The notes under the pieces were generated by a model. It worked only from the letters and a program-made list of their open reading frames with translations, was not told where the DNA came from and searched no databases. The position numbers were made by a program, and so were the translations under genes. From Puniceicoccales bacterium (GTDB lineage Bacteria > Verrucomicrobiota > Verrucomicrobiia > Opitutales > JAIRLM01), in contig JAIRXK010000006.1 of assembly GCA_031268315.1 (NCBI GenBank), positions 1 to 46,561 of the forward strand: a stretch of DNA of 46,561 nucleotides, in the 5' to 3' direction. Shown here one piece after another: positions 35,724-43,540 of the stretch (its first letter is position 1; every line of letters begins with the position of its first letter).

Positions 35724-38700
35724 ATGAATGGAGAAAATGCCTATAAATGCTTCGCATATGCTGCCCAGAGTAATCCTCTAATTCCTAGCATACCCGGCGA
35801 AAATGCAGCAAAAACAGCAATTGAAGTAACCGCGACGCTTCAGTCAAAGAAAAATATCTTCAATGTGAGGCTGGGAATGAAATATTATCTCATTCCCAAC
35901 GAAGCCAGCGTCGATCTAAAAAAAGTGGCCATCGATGAACACCTTGCGACAATCATGGTGAATTTTTGCTGCAATTCGATTGTCGCCTTTCTTCTGTGGC
36001 TATTTTGCGGCTACTTCAGAACCCCGAGCGGCTACGATAGGATGCTGAATGCAGCGAGCACTGAAAAACAGATCCATGATTGCATAAGTGAAATCATCAA
36101 TGGAGAAATCGCCAGTGAAAACCTTCCGGATCAAAATTTGCCAAATGTAACGTCAAATCCGCAGCATGTAATTCCGAATTCGCCCCAGTCGAATCTGGAT
36201 TCGCCTCAGGCAAATCAGGCCAATTCGAATCAAATTTTTAATTCCATTTCGATGAATCCGAATTTATTTCACCCAATTCAGAATCAGCAGAATTTGGCTT
36301 CATTTCAGTCAAATCCAACTTTTGCGCATCAGCAGAATATTTCCCAATCGAGTCAGACGAATTTATTTTTTCCGCAATTAACTCCGAATGAAACATCGAA
36401 TAGGGATATCACACAGCATAAAATCGCAAAATATCCGGGTGAACATCGACAGACATCTGGCGGAAAGCGCATAACGATTTCAATTGCACAAACTACCGAC
36501 TACAATGAACACGTTACAATTACCGGAGGACTAAGTGCTTTATCGCATAATGAAATAGGAAATTTCCAGTGCAGCACATTTAATCGCAATCCCGACGTGG
36601 CCCATCTAATTACAACAGAAGATATTCTTGCCATGATTGGCACAAGTCAGAGTATTAATTCAACGAAAACAATATCTACATACAAATTAAATGACTATGG
36701 CGTCATACCGATCACTCGTGGCAGCATATTTTCCACAAATATTCACTTTACTCGCGATAGAAATGGCAGACAGGCATATGCCTCCTATGATGCAAAAGAC
36801 AATATGACTGGAAAAATCATCGGCGCTCCTTTGGGCCCCGGAATGTATCTCATTCCATGTCAGAATAATCTCTATGTCAAATTTCAGGTGAATAAGCATG
36901 GGAAAGTTATGGACCTTACTCAAATCCCCTTCCTCAGTTCTTCCATCAAACAGATTAAACCTCAAAATACCACGCACAAAACATTACTTCGCCTTAAGCC
37001 CATATTTTACAATGGCGGATCCCTTGAAATTGATCACAATGCAAATGAGGTCATATGCGCTGTGAACAATGGCATAATTACTACAGGGAAAAAGCATGAA
37101 CTTCCAGTGCACCCGGGACACTACATCGTCATGAGTGACCATAAACCAATCGCTGCATATGTTACCGTGGGCAACAATGGCCAAATACTATTCACGGAGA
37201 ATGCTGTCCCATTAGAAGAAAAAGACTTTTTGGCGGAATACAGAAGAATAAATCCCATTCGTATTAGTAGCATGCGGGCTAATACCGACGTCCTAACTGG
37301 ATGGCCCGTTTTCCTTAGAAATAATTTAGATATTGAATTAAAAAATATACCAAGTAATATATCCAATGAAAGTCCATTGTTAAATGCCGAAAATTTTAGA
37401 AATGTTCCTGATGGTGGAAATTGCAAACCACTGAAGGCAATTTCTGTATCTGCCGCTGAAAATGAATTTTCATACTGCAATATAATAATTAAGCGTATCA
37501 ATAATCAAATTATAGCATTTAATTCATCAAATTATGCCCGGATGCCTCAAGGTATTTATTTGTTACCTCTCTGGAACGATGGGGACCACAAAACTTACAC
37601 ATTTACTAAACTTCAAATAGGAGATTGTGGAGTTGTTGCCAACGGCATACCGGAATCAAGCGTAACACTCCAAACGCTTGATCAAATTAATAAAATGCCA
37701 CAACCCGAAAAAAAAGATCTACTTGACATGGCACGTTCCAACTGCGTAATTGGGCATTTAATTCTTCCTAGTGGCGATGGACGCAATTTCAATATTGTTG
37801 ACAAACCTATTTATATTTATTTTTCCCGTGATACTTCAGACAATGTATCGGCCTATTGTGATTCCAATAAAACAACTTTGCTACCGGATGGAATGTACTC
37901 CATTCCCCTTTACAATGGCATAAATTATAAAATTACTATTGATAATGGCATTCCGCCGCGGCAGTCGTCGATGAATCCGGTGCCACTGGCAGTAAATCCA
38001 AATATGCAATCGCAGCCGCATCCAAATATGCCTAATTTAGTGCCGCCGCCAATAAATTTAAATAATGCGCCGGCACAGCCGCCGCAGCCCCTATCGGAAT
38101 TCGCATTTATTAAAGAAATAAGAAAGTCTCTTACGCCAGAAAATTGTATCAGCGTCAATGTGTTTCGAATAGCTGATGGAAGCATGCAGCAAGAAAGTGA
38201 TGCTATTTCAGCTAAATTTCAAATTAATATTAATGGCAATGTATTTGCATTGGATGCTAGCAACGGTGACTATCCTCTCCCTCAAGGCCGTTATCTGATT
38301 AATTTTAATAAAACTAACCACCAAATTGTCATAGGGGAAAATGGATTTCTAAAAGAAACGCATGCCTTGCTGCGAAAAAAGGAGTTCCCGTACACAATTC
38401 TTCCATCGAATAATGGATCATTTGTCCACATTGCTAAAGTTAGTGACGATGGAAAATATGACTCAAATAATAAAATTTATCTTCAAGTCAATAATGCCTC
38501 GATAAGCGCTGAACCAGGAATCTATGTTGTATTGGACGGGGATGGACAAGCAATTGGGAACTGGCTCAACGTGGGAATGAATGGACAGCTATTACCAGCC
38601 GCAAATAGCATTTCACTACTTCCATTCGACCCACTGGCCCAAAGCAGCAATTCTCCTCAGCAACCAACGTTCATTGAATGTGCTGACGCTCAAATAAATA

Positions 38701-39608
38701 GCAACTCTTTTGCACTTCTAGCGGATTCATCGCACTTTCAAAACATGCCTTTAAATACAACAACATGGAATATCACTGCGTTCCCTCCCTCGCCGGATAA
38801 TATTCCGATGCAAATTTACTTCAGTAGGACAAATAATGGCAACATAACGGTATGCACAAGTTCCGGCAATCAATTCCTTCCACCTGGCATATATAACATT
38901 CCCCAGAGGGATCAAAATTTCCACATACAAATTGAAGTAGGCACGAATGGATCGCTAGTTCCAATTGGCTTACGGGAAAATTTTAAAAATTTATATCCAA
39001 ATGGGCATAGACTCCCCCTAGCTGGCGTTAGAAATTTCGACATTACTTCTCATACTTCGCCCGATCCCATATGGATATGCGCCATCGAAGGTGGCAAATA
39101 CACCGATCGGTGGTACCTGGTCAAACCTTCCCGTGATGGCGCGAATAATTTGGAATTTAGCTGCATTAATGAGAATGCAGGAAATCCTTCTTTCAGTAAA
39201 GGAGAATACATATATCCAACAAATAACGGGCTCTGCAAAATAGAAATAAATATCTTCGGTTGCGCCATTAGTAATGTCGCCATCAATCTTGATATCACAC
39301 CACGGCTTAATGCTGGTATTTTAGGGAATGAGAATTACGTAAGTTGCAATGGCATCATTTACTTAGCAAAAATACAAAATCATAATGGTACTTCATTCTA
39401 CAATTCCAATGACATACTTGCGTGCAATGTGGCCACTGCCATTAACTTTACTCCCACCATAGAATTTGGTAATTCGATTACCGTCGGCGACAATTTTTAT
39501 GGCCAAATACCACAAAATGGAATTTATGTCGTATTATCTCCCAAAAATAGAAACCAAATTCTCGGGTGGATAAACATATTCCAAGAAAAAATTGCAACTC
39601 CGCCGTAG
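35724..39608 (+). CDS. WLFCGYF-family giant protein 4, the longest member
   Basis: 1294 residues from ATG 35724. The start is supported by MNGENAYKCFAYAAQ aligning with MTGKNNLACFMRAAQ of gene 5, and by the promoter occupying the in-frame sequence upstream. Signature at 73-104 (HLATIMVNF, VAFLLWLFCGYFR, GYDRMLNAA). An Asn/Gln/Ser/Pro linker runs from about 130 to 230 (NQIFNSISMNPN, NPTFAHQQNISQSS). Nine modules follow, closing on PGMYLIP, PGHYIVM, QGIYLLP, DGMYSIP, QGRYLIN, PGIYVVL, PGIYNIP, KGEYIYP and NGIYVVL. A second Pro-rich linker (NMPNLVPPPINLN) lies between the fourth and fifth. It carries the fullest module set and can serve as the reference for the HLATIM subgroup (genes 4-6). Function unknown. 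Confidence 0.87.
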   Translation: MNGENAYKCFAYAAQSNPLIPSIPGENAAKTAIEVTATLQSKKNIFNVRLGMKYYLIPNEASVDLKKVAIDEHLATIMVNFCCNSIVAFLLWLFCGYFRTPSGYDRMLNAASTEKQIHDCISEIINGEIASENLPDQNLPNVTSNPQHVIPNSPQSNLDSPQANQANSNQIFNSISMNPNLFHPIQNQQNLASFQSNPTFAHQQNISQSSQTNLFFPQLTPNETSNRDITQHKIAKYPGEHRQTSGGKRITISIAQTTDYNEHVTITGGLSALSHNEIGNFQCSTFNRNPDVAHLITTEDILAMIGTSQSINSTKTISTYKLNDYGVIPITRGSIFSTNIHFTRDRNGRQAYASYDAKDNMTGKIIGAPLGPGMYLIPCQNNLYVKFQVNKHGKVMDLTQIPFLSSSIKQIKPQNTTHKTLLRLKPIFYNGGSLEIDHNANEVICAVNNGIITTGKKHELPVHPGHYIVMSDHKPIAAYVTVGNNGQILFTENAVPLEEKDFLAEYRRINPIRISSMRANTDVLTGWPVFLRNNLDIELKNIPSNISNESPLLNAENFRNVPDGGNCKPLKAISVSAAENEFSYCNIIIKRINNQIIAFNSSNYARMPQGIYLLPLWNDGDHKTYTFTKLQIGDCGVVANGIPESSVTLQTLDQINKMPQPEKKDLLDMARSNCVIGHLILPSGDGRNFNIVDKPIYIYFSRDTSDNVSAYCDSNKTTLLPDGMYSIPLYNGINYKITIDNGIPPRQSSMNPVPLAVNPNMQSQPHPNMPNLVPPPINLNNAPAQPPQPLSEFAFIKEIRKSLTPENCISVNVFRIADGSMQQESDAISAKFQININGNVFALDASNGDYPLPQGRYLINFNKTNHQIVIGENGFLKETHALLRKKEFPYTILPSNNGSFVHIAKVSDDGKYDSNNKIYLQVNNASISAEPGIYVVLDGDGQAIGNWLNVGMNGQLLPAANSISLLPFDPLAQSSNSPQQPTFIECADAQINSNSFALLADSSHFQNMPLNTTTWNITAFPPSPDNIPMQIYFSRTNNGNITVCTSSGNQFLPPGIYNIPQRDQNFHIQIEVGTNGSLVPIGLRENFKNLYPNGHRLPLAGVRNFDITSHTSPDPIWICAIEGGKYTDRWYLVKPSRDGANNLEFSCINENAGNPSFSKGEYIYPTNNGLCKIEINIFGCAISNVAINLDITPRLNAGILGNENYVSCNGIIYLAKIQNHNGTSFYNSNDILACNVATAINFTPTIEFGNSITVGDNFYGQIPQNGIYVVLSPKNRNQILGWINIFQEKIATPP
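36681..39590 (+). repeat. Nine degenerate beta-rich modules of giant protein 4
   Basis: Roughly 90-130-residue units. One type opens with YKLNDYGVIP-like sequence and closes on a G-x-Y-LIP strand plus an FQV-x3-G turn. The other has a [FY]-[YF]-[DN]-x-N core (KYDSNNK, SFYNSND) and closes on a G-x-Y-VVL strand, W or Y, and VG-x-NG. Sequence identity between units is low, so the repeat is read from conserved positions rather than alignment. Confidence 0.7.
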
Positions 39609-39755
39609 ACGAAGGTAGACGAGATCGGCGACTCCGAATATTTGTATTTCGATAGAGAATACTTAATTAACGCCGATTGATACTTTTACAAAAATTCAGC
39701 AACATTCACCCAAATGTCCTGTGAGTAAAGCATTTCCAATATGTTTAAAAAGCTA

Positions 39756-39793
39756 AAATTTTTATTGACCTTCGCAAATGATTTTACTAGGCT
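39756..39793 (+). promoter_or_regulatory. Predicted leaderless promoter of giant gene 5
   Basis: AAATTTTTA (39756-39764), TTGACC (39765-39770), 17-bp spacer, TAGGCT (39788-39793), then 6 nt to the ATG at 39800. The spacer contains AAATGATTTTAC, as in gene 6. Confidence 0.66.
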
Positions 39794-39799
39794 GTTAGT

Positions 39800-42700
39800 A
39801 TGACAGGGAAGAACAATCTTGCATGTTTTATGCGTGCCGCCCAAAATGATTCTCTGAATTTGAGTATATCAGATGCAGTCGATGTAACTGCCTTGCTTGA
39901 GACCAAGAACGGCACATTCAAGACGATGAAAGGAATGAGATATTACTTCTTTCCCGAGAAAGCCGCCATTGATCCCAAAAAAGTGAATGTTAGCGAACAT
40001 CTTGCGACAATCATGGTGAATTTTTGTTGCAATTCGATTGTTGCCTTTCTTCTGTGGCTATTTTGCGGCTACTTCAGAACCTCAGGCGGCTACGATAGGA
40101 TGCTGAATGCAGCTAGCAGAGAAAAAGATAATATCCAACAAATTTTTAATCAAATAAATAAGCCCATTAAAGACAATGACAGCAAAAATTCCACGCCACA
40201 TAAATCGTCAGATCAGATCAATCCATCGGGTGCAAGCTCGAAATCGCCAGATCTAATTTTGCCGCAAAATTCGATGGATTCAACAATGAAACCAACAATT
40301 CAACAATTAGTCAACGATGAGGACACAGTGATAGCAATTACGCAACTTGTCCGCAGCGATGAAATCATTGCACACAACGATGATTTGCTCGATTCACCGC
40401 ATTTTGACGAGAATAGCAACGAAAATCCCTCGCCACATAAATCGTCAGATCAGATCAACTCATCGGGTGCAAGCTCGAAATCGCCAGATCTAATTTTGCC
40501 GCAAAATTCGATGAATCCAACAATGGAGTCAACAATTCAACAATTAGTCAACGATGAGGACACAGTGATATTAGCTAAGGACGCTGACCGCGACCAGCCG
40601 GGAGAAGCTCCGAGTGACGTTAACTTCCTAGCCGAATGGCCCTATTTTCTTAAGCTTGAATCAGAGATGGAATTAGGAAATATATCACATCATGCATTTA
40701 GAGTATGCCCATTGCTCGATACGGAAAGTTTTAAAAACAATTTCACCGGCAAAAGTTGCGGACCCATTAAAGCACTTCTCGAACCTAGCGATAAAGACTC
40801 ACCAATATATAGTACTATGGTGCTTAAATGTGTTGGCGGCAAAATTATAGCGCGCAATAGCGCGGATGAGAACTTTATAACTCAAGGTACTTATTTATTG
40901 CCCATTCGCAACGATGAAAATCGCACAACTCATTGCTTTACCAAGATCCAAGTAGGAGACGATGGTGTTGTTGCCGACAATGCGTCCGCAGTACTCCCAA
41001 TATCTAGTCAAATCAATGGTATGCAATGGGCCGGAAGAGCAGATCTAATTGGCATGAAAGATCTCGGCGTTGTGATTGGGCATAAAATTACTTCCGGTAC
41101 CGGCAACAACGATCCTGATATTGCCAATCAATCTATTCGCATTCACATTGCCAATAGTGATTCATGTAATGTAGCGGCCTACTCGAATGTCGATGAGAAA
41201 ACTCCGCTATCGATGGGAACGTATTTCATACCTGTCGGCAATGGCGTAAATTATGAAATTTCTGTTAATGATGAATCTGGACACATTTTTGTAAATAGGG
41301 ACATTAACGTCGAAAATCTCACTAAATGTTTTAATCCTAGCGATGGCCACCACTATCTTACAGCCATGTATCATACCAGTGCAGGCTCACGCTATTTCTA
41401 CTGTGAAAATTCTCTCATTGACTGCACAGTAAGTAATGGAATTTGCACACCAAATGATCCATCTTTACAACTCAGAAATGGTATTTATTTAATAGTTACC
41501 TGCGATGATGAAAATTGCGCGGCAAATACCCAGATAAGTGTGACGGATGGAAGAATTGGACTACCGCGCTTTGGCAGAGACACCATTATCGCTACAATAG
41601 AAAAACTGCCTACGCCAAGCGATGGTATCCGCGCCAAGGTGCACCAAATTGATGATAAATGTGCACTGCTAGAAGGTAATCCTATTGCGGTTAAATTTTG
41701 CATTAATGATAATGGCAATGTGCGCATATCGACCGAGGAAAAAGATAGCAATCTTCCACCAGGATGCTACATACTTGATGGAGATAATTCTCCTCAATTT
41801 CTTGTAGGAAAAGATGGGCTACTAAAAGAACCGCATGCCCTGTCGCGGAGGCAGAACCATCCGTATGCAATTCATGTGCCGGATAATGAATCTATTATCC
41901 ACATTGCCAGTGTGGGTGATGATGGAACATATGACTTGAATAGTCAAGCTCACCATCAAGTTAATGGTAATAAGATAGATGCTAAACAAGGAATCTATGT
42001 AGTATTAAACCAGTGCGGAAAAGAAGAAGGCGGATGGATTAGTGTAGGGAAAAATGGAGAGCTATTGCAAAGCACAAATAATAGTTCGCTATTACCATTT
42101 GATCCATTGGGGCAATGCGACAAGCATCCACAGTTCATTGATTCCTCATACCGTTACCTACCGATTCCAATTAGCGAATCTCCAAGTACGTATTTCGCCG
42201 AAAACTCATTCGCATTTCGAGTAGATTCAATACACTTCCGAAATATGGAAATAAATGAAAGAACAAATTCAATCCTTGCATTCCCCCTTTCGCCGCCTAG
42301 TTCGCCACCTAGTGCTAGTTATCCAATACTTATTGCCTTCGCCAGAACAAATGATGAGGACTTAATGGCGATCGACCATAACGGACAACCACTGAAATCT
42401 GGCATATATAATATTCCCCAGACTGACAAAGAGATTCTCGAGAAAAATCGGAAAAAATCCAAGGAGGGCCAAAATACCCCTAAGATTAAGCAAAATTTTC
42501 ACATACAAATTGAAGTAGGTGCAGACGGACAGCTTATTCAAATGAGTGAACGAGAACGGTTGAAAACTTCATATCCGAGCGGGCAAAATCTCCCCAAGAC
42601 CAACATTGAACCCCTCGACATGGCCACCTATAATGCGGAGAATGCTCCCGTATGGATATGCGCCACCAAGGAGGGAAAATACACCCCCCAGTGGCACTTT

Positions 42701-43183
42701 GTCAAACCTTCCCGTGATAATATTTCAGGTAATTTATCCTTTGAGTTCCTTGACGACCCTATGGGGAAAAACCGTCCAGTTGCTGGAAGCTATATATGCC
42801 GAACAAACGATGGGAAGTTCTTTCCCATAGAAATAGATGCTTCTGGTTTCGGCGTTAAAAACACCTCCATCACCCCCGATAGCGCTGCTATATGCAATCC
42901 GCTTGATTGTAATGCTTTAAAAAACAATAATTGTCTGGATGCCAATGACAACATTTCGCTAGCGCTAGCACGCGATGGTATCGGCAATAATAGTCAATGG
43001 TATAATTCTAATAGCTTAATTAAGTGCAAACTAGCTAGTAATGGTGCTATAAAGTGTTATAATGGCACACCTTTAGCCGCAGGAGAGTATTTCGTGCTAT
43101 CTCCTAGCAATAGAGAAATAGCTCTTGGCCGGGTGAACATAGGCGCACATGGAAAAATTGACCCAACAGCATCACCAAAATAA
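39800..43183 (+). CDS. WLFCGYF-family giant protein 5
   Basis: 1127 residues. Signature at 67-98 (HLATIMVNF, VAFLLWLFCGYFR, GYDRMLNAAS), nearly identical to gene 4 at the DNA level. The linker carries two copies of a 46-residue segment (PHKSSDQIN to NDEDTVI). It lacks the first two modules of gene 4 and enters the array at the unit with AEWPYFLKLESEMELGNI. About eight modules follow (QGTYLLP, MGTYFIP, NGIYLIV, PGCYILD, QGIYVVL, SGIYNIP, AGSYICR, AGEYFVL). The region around PVWICATKEGKY and VKPSRDN matches PIWICAIEGGKY and VKPSRDG of gene 4. The stop TAA at 43181 is followed in the -1 frame by an open tail to 43428. Confidence 0.87.
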   Translation: MTGKNNLACFMRAAQNDSLNLSISDAVDVTALLETKNGTFKTMKGMRYYFFPEKAAIDPKKVNVSEHLATIMVNFCCNSIVAFLLWLFCGYFRTSGGYDRMLNAASREKDNIQQIFNQINKPIKDNDSKNSTPHKSSDQINPSGASSKSPDLILPQNSMDSTMKPTIQQLVNDEDTVIAITQLVRSDEIIAHNDDLLDSPHFDENSNENPSPHKSSDQINSSGASSKSPDLILPQNSMNPTMESTIQQLVNDEDTVILAKDADRDQPGEAPSDVNFLAEWPYFLKLESEMELGNISHHAFRVCPLLDTESFKNNFTGKSCGPIKALLEPSDKDSPIYSTMVLKCVGGKIIARNSADENFITQGTYLLPIRNDENRTTHCFTKIQVGDDGVVADNASAVLPISSQINGMQWAGRADLIGMKDLGVVIGHKITSGTGNNDPDIANQSIRIHIANSDSCNVAAYSNVDEKTPLSMGTYFIPVGNGVNYEISVNDESGHIFVNRDINVENLTKCFNPSDGHHYLTAMYHTSAGSRYFYCENSLIDCTVSNGICTPNDPSLQLRNGIYLIVTCDDENCAANTQISVTDGRIGLPRFGRDTIIATIEKLPTPSDGIRAKVHQIDDKCALLEGNPIAVKFCINDNGNVRISTEEKDSNLPPGCYILDGDNSPQFLVGKDGLLKEPHALSRRQNHPYAIHVPDNESIIHIASVGDDGTYDLNSQAHHQVNGNKIDAKQGIYVVLNQCGKEEGGWISVGKNGELLQSTNNSSLLPFDPLGQCDKHPQFIDSSYRYLPIPISESPSTYFAENSFAFRVDSIHFRNMEINERTNSILAFPLSPPSSPPSASYPILIAFARTNDEDLMAIDHNGQPLKSGIYNIPQTDKEILEKNRKKSKEGQNTPKIKQNFHIQIEVGADGQLIQMSERERLKTSYPSGQNLPKTNIEPLDMATYNAENAPVWICATKEGKYTPQWHFVKPSRDNISGNLSFEFLDDPMGKNRPVAGSYICRTNDGKFFPIEIDASGFGVKNTSITPDSAAICNPLDCNALKNNNCLDANDNISLALARDGIGNNSQWYNSNSLIKCKLASNGAIKCYNGTPLAAGEYFVLSPSNREIALGRVNIGAHGKIDPTASPK
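40196..40570 (+). repeat. 138-bp direct repeat (period 237 bp) in giant gene 5
   Basis: Copies at 40196-40333 and 40433-40570 differ at only a few positions and encode PHKSSDQIN[PS]SGASSK...NDEDTVI. They are separated by 99 bp of unrelated acidic sequence (SDEIIAHNDDLLDSPHFDEN). Both lengths are multiples of three. It looks like a recent in-frame duplication of 79 codons with partial divergence. Confidence 0.93.
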
Positions 43184-43428
43184 AAACTAATGACCAAGGC
43201 AAGAAATCCGCAGCCAATATATTCCCGCCAAACAATGGCAGCACACAGCCGAAAGGTGATACGATTTCAGCTATGCCGCCGCAGCTGGAGACAGCCGGGT
43301 CGGCGACTCCGAATGCTCAGGTCCGACGGAGAATTTCAATTGACGTCGAGGGCATGCAGATGACCTCGGTGGCAATGCTTGATGAAGCCAAATTCGAGCA
43401 AATCACGGCGGCAAAGATTGAAGATTGA
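43162..43428 (+). pseudogene. Orphan C-terminal tail fragment after giant gene 5
   Basis: The frame -1 to gene 5 is open for 88 codons from 43162 to a TGA at 43426-43428. It reads, after KTNDQGKKSAANIF, through SATPNAQVRRRISIDVEG to a helical DEAKFEQITAAKIED. It overlaps the gene 5 stop, and a single -1 shift in CCAAAATAAAAA would join it in frame. The 15 nt TCGGCGACTCCGAAT (43300-43314) recur after gene 4 at 39625-39639, where the frame reads SATPNICISIEN before a stop. Both look like remnants of a lost C-terminal extension. A separate small gene starting at an internal ATG is less likely. Confidence 0.5.
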
Positions 43429-43496
43429 GTAAAAATTGAGTAACCGTTTTCTCGAACACCCTGCGCGTGAATCATTTGCGCCAAAATAAAAATTTG

Positions 43497-43534
43497 AAAT
43501 TTTTATTGACTTTCGAAAATGATTTTACTAGGCT
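43497..43534 (+). promoter_or_regulatory. Predicted leaderless promoter of giant gene 6
   Basis: AAATTTTTA (43497-43505), TTGACT (43506-43511), 17-bp spacer, TAGGCT (43529-43534), then GCTAGC and GTG at 43541. It differs from the gene 5 promoter at only a few positions. Confidence 0.66.
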
Positions 43535-43540
43535 GCTAGC

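Noticed and set aside
40011..40106. Resemblance of VAFLLWLFCGYFR-x4-GY to the TM2 domain (LFLGGFGxHRFYLG)
   Set aside because: The two-helix layout and the DRF-type motif between TM2 helices are missing and only a few aromatic positions match. Treated as coincidence unless a profile search says otherwise.
43160..43190. Programmed -1 ribosomal frameshift at the end of gene 5
   Set aside because: CCAAAATAAAAA is not a canonical X-XXY-YYZ heptamer, and I see no clear downstream stem-loop. The partial repeat behind gene 4 favours a decayed tail. Kept only as a lesser possibility.
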